From a bacterium (GTDB lineage Bacteria; Latescibacterota; UBA2968), in contig JAPUJS010000389.1 in the NCBI GenBank assembly GCA_027296045.1, forward strand, positions 1 through 6,619: 6,619 nucleotides of DNA, given 5' to 3'. Shown here one piece after another: positions 1 to 5,548 of the stretch; the first letter of the stretch is position 1, and every line of letters starts with the position of its first letter. A model generated the notes under the pieces. That model did no database searches. It worked only from the letters and a program-made list of their open reading frames with translations, and was not told the DNA's origin. Made by a program: the position numbers and the translations under genes.

Positions 1-8
1 ATCTTTTG

Positions 9-14
9 CCTCCT
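9..14 (-). promoter_or_regulatory. Shine-Dalgarno site of a gene starting at the left edge
   Basis: On the minus strand a perfect AGGAGG is followed by six bases (CAAAAG) and then AT at positions 2-1, where the window ends. The spacing is ideal, so an ATG start codon almost certainly spans the window edge, with its G one base outside. The protein itself cannot be seen. It would be the gene served by the promoter and long leader at 161-3. Confidence 0.7.
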
Positions 15-15
15 G

Positions 16-55
16 TAACGATTGGGGTTGAAATAACGATCGGTGTAACGATCGG
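16..55. repeat. Three direct copies of TAACGATYGG in a 5' leader
   Basis: TAACGATTGG lies at 16-25, and TAACGATCGG at 34-43 and 46-55, giving start-to-start spacings of 18 and 12 bp. Two copies contain the palindromic core CGATCG. All lie just upstream of the AGGAGG at 14-9, inside the predicted untranslated leader of the left-edge minus-strand gene. They could be protein-binding sites on DNA, or repeated RNA sites that control translation. I know no named regulator that matches. Confidence 0.6.
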
Positions 56-68
56 TAGTGAACTTTGA

Positions 69-88
69 TAGGGTTTAGTAGGGTTTAG
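69..88. repeat. Tandem direct repeat TAGGGTTTAG x2
   Basis: Two perfect 10-bp copies lie head to tail at 69-78 and 79-88, one helical turn apart. They fall about 40-55 bp downstream of the predicted transcription start of the left-edge gene. The same 9-mer TAGGGTTTA recurs upstream of the promoter at 178-201, so both look like sites for one DNA-binding protein. Direct repeats spaced one turn apart are typical of side-by-side binding by winged-helix response regulators, but the identity of the binder is unknown. Confidence 0.65.
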
Positions 89-89
89 C

Positions 90-117
90 GGTGGACAGTG
101 ATGCTCAAATGTTCACC
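90..117. repeat. Imperfect inverted repeat in the leader
   Basis: GGTGGACA (90-97) and TGTTCACC (110-117) form an 8-bp inverted repeat with one mismatch and a 12-base loop. It lies just inside the predicted leader transcript of the left-edge gene. In the minus-strand RNA the fifth pair is a C/A mismatch, so a hairpin would be only moderately stable. It may be a protein-binding site or a chance structure. Confidence 0.3.
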
Positions 118-132
118 TATTTTTATGTGGAG

Positions 133-161
133 AATTTACCCTATATTCGTCTCAAAGTCAA
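133..161 (-). promoter_or_regulatory. Sigma70-type promoter for the left-edge gene
   Basis: The minus strand reads TTGACT (-35, 161-156), a 17-base spacer, then TAAATT (-10, 138-133). These match the consensus at 5/6 and 4/6 positions with ideal spacing. Transcription would start near 126 and give a leader of about 124 nt before the start codon at the left edge. A degenerate copy of the repeated 9-mer (minus strand TAGGGTAAA, 143-135) overlaps the -10 box, and perfect copies flank the promoter on both sides, which suggests regulation. A separate perfect TATAAT (minus strand 194-189) lies between the arms of the upstream inverted repeat but has no recognisable -35. Confidence 0.5.
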
Positions 162-177
162 CCCCTCAGGAAGCGAT

Positions 178-201
178 TAAACCCTACTATTATAGGGTTT
201 A
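178..201. repeat. Inverted repeat of the 9-mer TAGGGTTTA upstream of the promoter
   Basis: TAAACCCTA (178-186) and TAGGGTTTA (193-201) form a perfect 9-bp inverted repeat around a 6-base centre. It begins 16 bp upstream of the -35 box (161-156) and ends 4 bp from the tRNA terminator stem. The same 9-mer forms the tandem repeat at 69-88. Being present in both inverted and direct arrangements around one promoter argues for an operator rather than a terminator. The arms hold only three G:C pairs each and no T-run follows. Confidence 0.6.
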
Positions 202-205
202 TACA

Positions 206-245
206 AATAAAAGAGGGAGCTGATCTCTCAGCTCCCTCTTTTATT
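206..245 (-). terminator. Intrinsic terminator of the initiator tRNA (possibly bidirectional)
   Basis: An 18-bp perfect palindrome (206-223 and 228-245) encloses a TCTC tetraloop. The core GAGGGAGCTGA is G/C-rich, and the A-rich outer part supplies T-runs on both strands. Minus-strand transcription reaches it 5 bases after the tRNA CCA end and leaves through a broken T-rich tail (CTTTTATTTGTAT). On the plus strand the T-run is longer (246-251), so rightward transcription would also be stopped, at the tRNA 3' end. Confidence 0.85.
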
Positions 246-250
246 TTTTT

Positions 251-327
<77 letters not shown>

Positions 328-351
328 ACCATAGGTATCCAAGGCGTCAAA

Positions 352-379
352 ATTAACCGGATTTGCCGCTTTTTGTCAA
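352..379 (-). promoter_or_regulatory. Promoter of tRNA-fMet, overlapping the corC stop codon
   Basis: The minus strand carries a perfect -35, TTGACA (379-374), whose TGA is also the corC stop codon (378-376). A 16-base spacer leads to GTTAAT (357-352), 4/6 to the -10 consensus. Transcription would start near 345, about 18 bases before the mature tRNA 5' end. The -10 box is weak and its exact register is uncertain. With the terminator at 245-206 this makes a self-contained tRNA transcription unit, although read-through from corC is possible because no terminator separates them. Confidence 0.5.
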
Positions 380-1668
380 GCAATTTCTGCGCTTTGAAGT
401 TCGGAATTCTGGTCGATTTCGCGCTTCTCGATTCGGACGGTCGTGATTCGTTGGCCCTCCACATTTTTGATCCGTATGGTTAAGTTGCGGAAGTCAAGGG
501 ATTCGTCCGGATTGGGCACATGGCCGAGTTGGTGATAAATGAATCCGCCCAGGGTTTCGTAGCCTTCCTGGGGGAGTTCCACATGGAGCAGTTCGTTCAG
601 GTCTTCGATGTCGATGCGGGCGTCGGCAATCAGGACTTGATCCTCTTCGAGCCATTCAAAGAGGGGGACTTCTTCATCAAACTCGTCCTGGATTTCGCCA
701 ACAATTTCTTCCAGGATGTCTTCCATAGTCACCAGGCCCGAAGTGCCGCCATATTCCCCCACCACAATGGCGATGTGGATGCGACTGGTTTTGAATTCGG
801 TCATCAACTCGTCCAGGGTTTTGTTTTCGGGCACAAAATAGGGCTCGCGCATGATGTTTTTGATGGTACAGGACTCGCCTTTGCTGAAGGGCTCAAGCAG
901 GTCTTTGGCGTAGACAACGCCTTTGATGTTATCGATGCGTTCTTCGTAGATCGGAATGCGAGAATGACGGGATTCGAGGATGCTTTTGAGAACGTCGTCC
1001 AGCGAAGAAGAAAGCTCGGTACACACCATATCGATCCGCGGACTCATCACTTCTTTTACGGTGGTTTCGGCAAATCCAAAAATACCCTCGATCATTTCGC
1101 GCTCTTCTTCTTCGAGGGTGCCTTCCTGGACTTCGGATTCCACGATGTTGCGCAGTTCCTCCTCCTTCAGGGCTTTGCTTTCGTCTTCACTGACAAACAG
1201 GTGCTGGGCACGCTGGAGAAGCAAGGCTGGCAGGACCAGCAGGATGTAGAGGGGGTAGCAGATGACCGGAAGGCGAGGGAGGGGCCGGTCGGAGCCTTCT
1301 TCACGCCTGTAAGGGGGGGTGATGTTGCGAACCAACAGGGATAGGAGCACAAAGAGCACGACCCAGAGCCCCAAGCCCATCCAGGCCCACAGTCTGGAAC
1401 CGGACCAGGGTGAAGGAACAGATTGAAGCAGGGTGACGGCACCCATGGCGATAGCTACGGTCTGGCCATAGGTGATCATCTCATCGACAAAGTCTCGAGA
1501 GCGATAGAAAGACAACAAAAGGCGTGCCCGAGGGACGCCCTCTTTTGCAAGACGTTCCAGGGTAGACCTGGAAAGCGCATTGCCGGTGGAGCTCAGACGG
1601 GTCAGCAGGGCGATGGCACAAAGTGAGATGATGGGGATGACGGGGATAGACCACTCAGGATCGTCCAC
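376..1668 (-). CDS. corC: CorC/HlyC-type CBS-domain membrane protein (CNNM-like)
   Basis: A 430-residue membrane protein of the CorC/HlyC family, linked to Mg2+/Co2+ transport or efflux. The N-terminal CNNM-like part has hydrophobic stretches at about 9-25, 66-84, 94-114 and 132-152. A cytoplasmic CBS pair covers about 207-330 with family landmarks VMSPRIDMV (207-215), HSRIPIYEERIDNIKG (235-250) and GEYGGTSGLVTMEDILEEIV (304-323). The CorC_HlyC C-terminal domain (about 340-415) includes GYETLGGFIYHQLGHVP. The membrane part is divergent: STGNAL stands where CNNM proteins usually have a glutamate-containing SxxE motif, and the GNxLxN-like segment reads YGQTVAI, so ion transport is uncertain. 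The start is GTG, with an in-frame TGA 9 bp upstream and AAGGAGTGTGA just before it. It is last in the phoH operon, 47 bp after ybeY, matching the ybeZ-ybeY-ybeX order of E. coli. The family call is firm; the symbol rests mainly on this synteny. Confidence 0.93.
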   Translation of the reverse strand: MDDPEWSIPVIPIISLCAIALLTRLSSTGNALSRSTLERLAKEGVPRARLLLSFYRSRDFVDEMITYGQTVAIAMGAVTLLQSVPSPWSGSRLWAWMGLGLWVVLFVLLSLLVRNITPPYRREEGSDRPLPRLPVICYPLYILLVLPALLLQRAQHLFVSEDESKALKEEELRNIVESEVQEGTLEEEEREMIEGIFGFAETTVKEVMSPRIDMVCTELSSSLDDVLKSILESRHSRIPIYEERIDNIKGVVYAKDLLEPFSKGESCTIKNIMREPYFVPENKTLDELMTEFKTSRIHIAIVVGEYGGTSGLVTMEDILEEIVGEIQDEFDEEVPLFEWLEEDQVLIADARIDIEDLNELLHVELPQEGYETLGGFIYHQLGHVPNPDESLDFRNLTIRIKNVEGQRITTVRIEKREIDQNSELQSAEIA

Positions 1669-1674
1669 GAGGTC

Positions 1675-1685
1675 TCACACTCCTT
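1675..1685 (-). promoter_or_regulatory. Extended ribosome binding site of the CorC-type gene
   Basis: The minus strand reads AAGGAGTGTGA (1685-1675). The AAGGAG core is 11 bases from the GTG start, which is long, but the following GTGA can also pair with the 16S rRNA tail (full complement TAAGGAGGTGATC) and is only 6 bases (GACCTC) away. The same 11 bases occur before phoH. Confidence 0.6.
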
Positions 1686-1715
1686 CCACAGTATATGTTG
1701 GGCGTTTTTTGCAAT

Positions 1716-2147
1716 TTAGGAGAATTGGAAGTGTTCCAACCGCTCCAGATAGTGGTTTTCCTGGCCCCTCATCCGGGCATAACCGACATCGGTGTCATGC
1801 TCATAACCGAGTAAATGAAGGGTGCCATGGATGGCCAGGTGGGCAACTTCCAGTTGAAAAGGCCGGTTGGCATCGGCAGCTTGCGTCCGGGCTTTTTCAA
1901 GGGAAATATAAATTTCTCCAACCGGCTTCTCTTCTGGATGAACCGGGGCTCGTAAGTCAAACGACAGGACATCTGTGGGCGTATCTTTCTGGCGATAGTC
2001 CCGGTTGAGTTGCTGAATCTGTTGATTGTCCGTCAAAATACAGGTGATGGACCCGGTTTCCTGGTGGTCCAAAAGCATTTGTTCGAGGATGCCAGCAAGC
2101 GGGTCGAGGCTCAGGTCCGGGTGGGACGGGGGGGTGAACTCAATCAC
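1716..2147 (-). CDS. ybeY: Endoribonuclease YbeY
   Basis: A 143-residue UPF0054 protein, a zinc-dependent single-strand endoribonuclease that takes part in 16S rRNA 3'-end maturation and 70S ribosome quality control in the cytoplasm. The zinc motif HGxLHLxGYxHD is intact, with H107, H111 and H117. The other family blocks, DTPTDVLSF (55-63) and GEIYIS (77-82), are also present, and the length is normal, so the enzyme should be active. The start is GTG, whose GTGA overlaps the TGA stop of the 7TM-HD gene by 4 bp. The preceding AGGGG is a modest ribosome binding site, so translation is probably coupled to the gene upstream. In E. coli ybeY also sits between the PhoH-like gene ybeZ and corC/ybeX. 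No oddities seen. Confidence 0.97.
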   Translation of the reverse strand: MIEFTPPSHPDLSLDPLAGILEQMLLDHQETGSITCILTDNQQIQQLNRDYRQKDTPTDVLSFDLRAPVHPEEKPVGEIYISLEKARTQAADANRPFQLEVAHLAIHGTLHLLGYEHDTDVGYARMRGQENHYLERLEHFQFS

Positions 2148-4426
2148 AGGCGCCCCTGGCCCTCACGCCTTCGTTCTCGTGTCTTTTGCTGCTCGGTCTG
2201 CCAGGGATAGGGCACCCGATGATGTCGGGAGGCCAGAAGAATGGGTAAAAAGGCCTCCTGAATATGGTTCAGGTCCCTTAAGGTCAGGTCACATTCGTCC
2301 AATTCACCGGCTGTGAACCGGCCTTTGACAATGGTCTGCACCATCCCTTTGATCTGATCTGGGTCGTTGGTGGCCAGGGTGCGTGTGGCCGACTCAACTG
2401 CATCTGCCAGATTGATGATGCCAGCTTCCTTGGTCTGGGGTTTGGGGCCTGGATACCGAAAATCTTCATCGCGCACAGCCTGCTTATCACCCCGTTCCAG
2501 GGCACGGTGTTTAAAGCTCGCAATTTCGGAGGTGCCGTGGTGTTGGGGGATCAGGTTGATGATGGTCCTCGGAAGCCCCTCTTCTCGGGCCAGTTCAATC
2601 CCTTCTTTGACATGGGAAATCAGAATCAGAGCACTCATTTTGGGTTGCAACTCGTCGTGCGGATTGATTCCCCGCTGGTTTTCGATAAAGTAGTGCGGGC
2701 GGATCATTTTGCCAATATCGTGATAATAGCATCCCACCCGGGAAAGCAGGGGGTCGGCACCGATGGCTTCGGCGCTTGCTTCACACAAACTGGCCATGTT
2801 CATGCTGTGACTATAGGTCCCCGGGGCACGAATGGCCAGGTTGCGAAGTAAGGGGCGGTTGAGGTCTGAAAGTTCGAGCAGGGTAATGGACGTAACGACG
2901 TTAAAGACGCTTTCAAAGATGGGAAGCAGGCCGATGGTTAAAATGCAAGAGGCACAGGCGGTAAAGACACCAAAGACCAGGTCGAGTTTCACTTGTTCGA
3001 AAAATTCGGATGCGTTGTAATATTGAAACTGGAGCACGTTGGTTGCAGCAATGGTCAGGGTATAGGTGACAACCAGGTAAACGATGGGGCGGTAGAAATC
3101 GCTGCGGTGGATCACGGTGCGGACGGAAAAGGCACCGATGACGCCTGTGATGAGAAAGACCAGCCCATATTGGAGACTGCCGAGCATGCTGGCGCAAATG
3201 GCGGAGCTGACCAGGGAGACCACCAGACCCACTTCTGCATCAAAGAGCACGGTGGTCAACATGGCCGATAGCGCAATGGGTACGAGAAACGGAGAGATCG
3301 CCGAATCGTCGACTGCGTAGTGCGCGATGACGGCAGGCATGAGGATGATCAAACTAAAAAGGACGCTGTTGGAGGTTCGTCGATAGACATCTGCTCGGGA
3401 AATGCTCAGATAGCTGAAAAAGATCGCAACAATGATTGCCGTGAGGATGGCCCGCGCACCGATTTCGATAATGCCAATGGACGGGTCTTCTCTGCGTCTC
3501 TGGTTGATCTGGTTGCGCAAGGAATTGAGCTTATCGATATGTTCGGAGGTGATTCTTTCATGCTCGTTGATGATGCGTTCGTTTTTCAGTACGGTGCCTT
3601 TAATTCGGGAAATGCTGGCAACGGCCGTATCCTGTCGCTTCTGCGTTTCTTCCACATTGTAGGAAAGATTGGGGGCAAGGTAGCCGACGACCAATTCAAA
3701 TATGGTGCGGATTTCCTGGGCACTGCTTTCGGGCAGATGGAGGGTAATGGTTTCTTGTAAGGTGAGTGTTAACTCCTCCCGGTCCAGGATATCTTCCAAA
3801 GAAATGCGTTTTTCTTCTCTATCCTGAATGAGGGTTACGGTTGTATATCCCGCTTCGATCAAACTGGATTTTTCGCGGAGGATGCCCCGGGCGTATGCAG
3901 GTGTCAAAAATCCCAGGACCGTTACTTTCAAACTGTCGATGCCGGCCGGATCGTGGATTGCATGGGGAATGAGGGATCGCAGTGAGGATTCGGAGAGAGG
4001 GCCGATTTCGGAGTGGGCCTGCTTGAGGCTGAGCACCAATGAATCGGGAGGAACCGATTTGCTGCGTGTGACCAGGTCTTCGATAAAGCTGTGTAAGGCC
4101 AACTCTTTTTGTTCAAACAGATCGGTGTTCAAATCGATAACCGGAGCGATTTCTTTTCGAACCGTCTCTACTTCGTGGTTATATCCCGCTTCGTTTTTCG
4201 AAACGTAAAAAGTTTCGGGCGCAATGACTTCCTCTGGCGCAATGGTGCCTTCCCGGAAGGCGGAATATTCAAACCCCTGCTCGGTGGGGTAGAGCGCCGT
4301 CAGGATACAGACCAAGGCGAGCATCAAGCCCGTTTTCATGGTCCAATCGGCTGAAATCTGGGGCAAGCGTCTTTTGCGCTTTTTTTGCGCGCGGTCCTGT
4401 CTTCGTCTTTTGTCTGGAATCATCAT
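2144..4426 (-). CDS. pgpH: 7TM-HD family cyclic-dinucleotide phosphodiesterase (PgpH type)
   Basis: A 760-residue membrane phosphodiesterase. The family member PgpH of Listeria hydrolyses c-di-AMP; other substrates are possible here. After a very basic N-terminus (residues 6-20, KKRKRR inside) comes one membrane segment (about 32-46), an extracytoplasmic 7TMR-HDED sensor region (about 50-320, partly coiled coil near 260-315), a block of hydrophobic helices (about 323-508) and a cytoplasmic HD domain (about 535-735). Metal-binding residues look complete: H540 in YSHSMNM, HDIG at 569-572, H605, HH at 629-630 in PQHHGTS, and D675 in LADAVESATR. Length fits the family. ATG overlaps the phoH stop codon (ATGA); no Shine-Dalgarno is visible, so translation is probably coupled to phoH. 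A second ATG follows at once. No diadenylate cyclase gene is in the window, so the substrate cannot be inferred from context. Confidence 0.95.
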   Translation of the reverse strand: MMIPDKRRRQDRAQKKRKRRLPQISADWTMKTGLMLALVCILTALYPTEQGFEYSAFREGTIAPEEVIAPETFYVSKNEAGYNHEVETVRKEIAPVIDLNTDLFEQKELALHSFIEDLVTRSKSVPPDSLVLSLKQAHSEIGPLSESSLRSLIPHAIHDPAGIDSLKVTVLGFLTPAYARGILREKSSLIEAGYTTVTLIQDREEKRISLEDILDREELTLTLQETITLHLPESSAQEIRTIFELVVGYLAPNLSYNVEETQKRQDTAVASISRIKGTVLKNERIINEHERITSEHIDKLNSLRNQINQRRREDPSIGIIEIGARAILTAIIVAIFFSYLSISRADVYRRTSNSVLFSLIILMPAVIAHYAVDDSAISPFLVPIALSAMLTTVLFDAEVGLVVSLVSSAICASMLGSLQYGLVFLITGVIGAFSVRTVIHRSDFYRPIVYLVVTYTLTIAATNVLQFQYYNASEFFEQVKLDLVFGVFTACASCILTIGLLPIFESVFNVVTSITLLELSDLNRPLLRNLAIRAPGTYSHSMNMASLCEASAEAIGADPLLSRVGCYYHDIGKMIRPHYFIENQRGINPHDELQPKMSALILISHVKEGIELAREEGLPRTIINLIPQHHGTSEIASFKHRALERGDKQAVRDEDFRYPGPKPQTKEAGIINLADAVESATRTLATNDPDQIKGMVQTIVKGRFTAGELDECDLTLRDLNHIQEAFLPILLASRHHRVPYPWQTEQQKTRERRREGQGRL

Positions 4427-5406
4427 GGCGAAGGAGTGTCGAAATCGGTGTCCTGCCTGGAACCCGCCTCTTGATCGTAGTGTTCGTAGGCTGTGATAAT
4501 TTCTCGGACCAGCGGGTGGCGCACTACATCTTTCTCGGAAAAGGAGACAAAGCCAATGGCTTCGATGTGGGACAGGATGTGCTGAACGTGGACCAGCCCG
4601 GATGGTGTTCCGGCGGGCAAGTCGATCTGGGTGATATCTCCCGTGATGACCGTTTTGGAACGGTCCCCCAGACGGGTGAGAAACATTTTCATCTGGCTGA
4701 TGGTCGTGTTCTGGGCCTCATCCAAAATGACAAAGGCATTGTTCAGGGTGCGTCCCCTCATAAAGGCCAGGGGGGCAATTTCGAGAGTGCGCATTTCCAT
4801 CAGGTGACCAAGCTGGGCATCCGGCAACATGTCGCCCAGGGCGTCGTACAACGGGCGGAGATACGGGTCTACTTTGTCTTGAATATCACCCGGAAGATAA
4901 CCCAGGCTTTCGCCTGCTTCAACGGCAGGTCGGGTCAGGATGATGCGTGTGACGGCTTTGCGCTTGAGAGCCGCTACCGCAGCGGCCACGGCCAAATAGG
5001 TTTTGCCGGTGCCTGCCGGTCCGATGCCAAAGACGATGTCATAATTTTCAATTGTCGAAGCATATTCTACCTGGGTTGCCGATCGAGGGCGGATCAGGGT
5101 TTTTTGTGTGGACAGTACGACCCTGGACATATCGGCCAGATCATTGGCATCGAAGGGAGGGGCCAGTTGATCCAGGGGAGCGAATTGATCTCCTCGACGG
5201 AGACAGGAAATCATCTCCTCAAGAAGCCCGGAAACGTGCTGAACTTTGTGGGGAGGACCGTTGACCTTGATCTGGTCGCCCCGGGCGGTGAGGCGAACCC
5301 CATAGCGGCTTTCCAGGGCAAGCAGATTTGCGTCATTATGGCCGTAGAGCGAGAGGGGATCAACGCCGGAGGTGGATACTTGGTGGGTCAGGACTTTTTC
5401 AGCCAA
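4423..5406 (-). CDS. phoH: PhoH family ATPase (YbeZ/PhoL-like)
   Basis: A cytoplasmic P-loop ATPase of the PhoH family, RNA-associated and thought to work with YbeY on rRNA. From the TTG start it is 327 residues, a usual length. An N-terminal KH-like region (GHNDANL at 22-28) precedes the ATPase core: Walker A GPAGTGKT (129-136), RPAVEAGESLG (159-169), Walker B VILDEAQN (226-233), GDITQIDLP (256-264) and the C-terminal RHPLV (296-300). I place the start at 5406 because AAGGAGTGTGA lies just upstream with an 8-base gap. An in-frame GTG at 5418 is only one base from AAGGAG. The longest frame opens with a TTG at 5454, inside the terminator hairpin and without a ribosome binding site, so I reject it. 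First gene of the phoH-pgpH-ybeY-corC operon; it ends in a 4-bp ATGA overlap with pgpH. Confidence 0.94.
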   Translation of the reverse strand: MAEKVLTHQVSTSGVDPLSLYGHNDANLLALESRYGVRLTARGDQIKVNGPPHKVQHVSGLLEEMISCLRRGDQFAPLDQLAPPFDANDLADMSRVVLSTQKTLIRPRSATQVEYASTIENYDIVFGIGPAGTGKTYLAVAAAVAALKRKAVTRIILTRPAVEAGESLGYLPGDIQDKVDPYLRPLYDALGDMLPDAQLGHLMEMRTLEIAPLAFMRGRTLNNAFVILDEAQNTTISQMKMFLTRLGDRSKTVITGDITQIDLPAGTPSGLVHVQHILSHIEAIGFVSFSEKDVVRHPLVREIITAYEHYDQEAGSRQDTDFDTPSP

Positions 5407-5414
5407 TCGGTGTG

Positions 5415-5425
5415 TCACACTCCTT
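5415..5425 (-). promoter_or_regulatory. Extended ribosome binding site that decides the phoH start
   Basis: The minus strand reads AAGGAGTGTGA (5425-5415), preceded by T at 5426 to give TAAGGAG. The TTG at 5406 is 8 bases past the GTGA part and 13 past AAGGAG. An in-frame GTG at 5418 falls inside the motif itself. The same 11-mer before the CorC-type gene, where the equivalent GTG would run straight into a TGA, supports starting downstream of the motif. Confidence 0.55.
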
Positions 5426-5434
5426 ATGGAAGAT

Positions 5435-5476
5435 AAAAAAACTCTCGTTCCCAAACGTACTTCAGGAACGAGAGTT
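5435..5476 (-). terminator. Intrinsic terminator between the LysM gene and phoH
   Basis: A perfect 12-bp stem, AACTCTCGTTCC (minus strand 5476-5465) with GGAACGAGAGTT (5451-5440), encloses a 13-base loop. It is followed on the minus strand by an unbroken T-run (5441-5435, two of them in the stem). There is no T-run on the other side, so it acts leftward only. It lies 72 bp past the LysM stop codon and ends just 9 bp before the phoH ribosome binding site. That is unusually close, and it could serve as an attenuator of phoH as well as the end of the LysM unit. Confidence 0.85.
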
Positions 5477-5548
5477 ATGGATTAATCGCAAAGTTGACTA
5501 CTTGGTTCTTCCATATGTGTTGGTAAGTCAATCCCGGTGAAAAACCTG

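Noticed and set aside
189..194. Perfect TATAAT on the minus strand between the inverted 9-mer arms
   Set aside because: The -35 position falls in the tRNA terminator stem and reads CCCTCT. I kept the TTGACT/TAAATT pair as the promoter, though an activator-dependent promoter here cannot be excluded.
16..201. CRISPR array or rolling-circle/iteron origin from the left-edge repeats
   Set aside because: The repeats are only 9-10 bp, few, irregularly spaced and in mixed orientation, without spacers of fixed length, a DnaA box or a Rep gene.
520..1344. A 274-codon plus-strand frame opposite the CorC-type gene
   Set aside because: It is phenylalanine- and histidine-rich because it is the complement of acidic codons in the CBS region. 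It has no family motif and no ribosome binding site.
1690..1695. TATACT (minus strand) as a -10 box for a separate corC promoter
   Set aside because: No -35 lies 15-19 bp upstream, there is no extended -10 TG, and the start would fall on the ribosome binding site. Co-transcription from the operon explains the gene.
4471..5436. A 321-codon plus-strand frame opposite phoH
   Set aside because: It is antisense to a fully recognisable PhoH protein, has no ribosome binding site and its translation shows no domain. It is a shadow of the high third-base bias of phoH.
5407..5454. PhoH start at the TTG at 5454
   Set aside because: The extra 16 codons lie in the terminator hairpin and its T-run, there is no Shine-Dalgarno before 5454, and the family does not need these residues.
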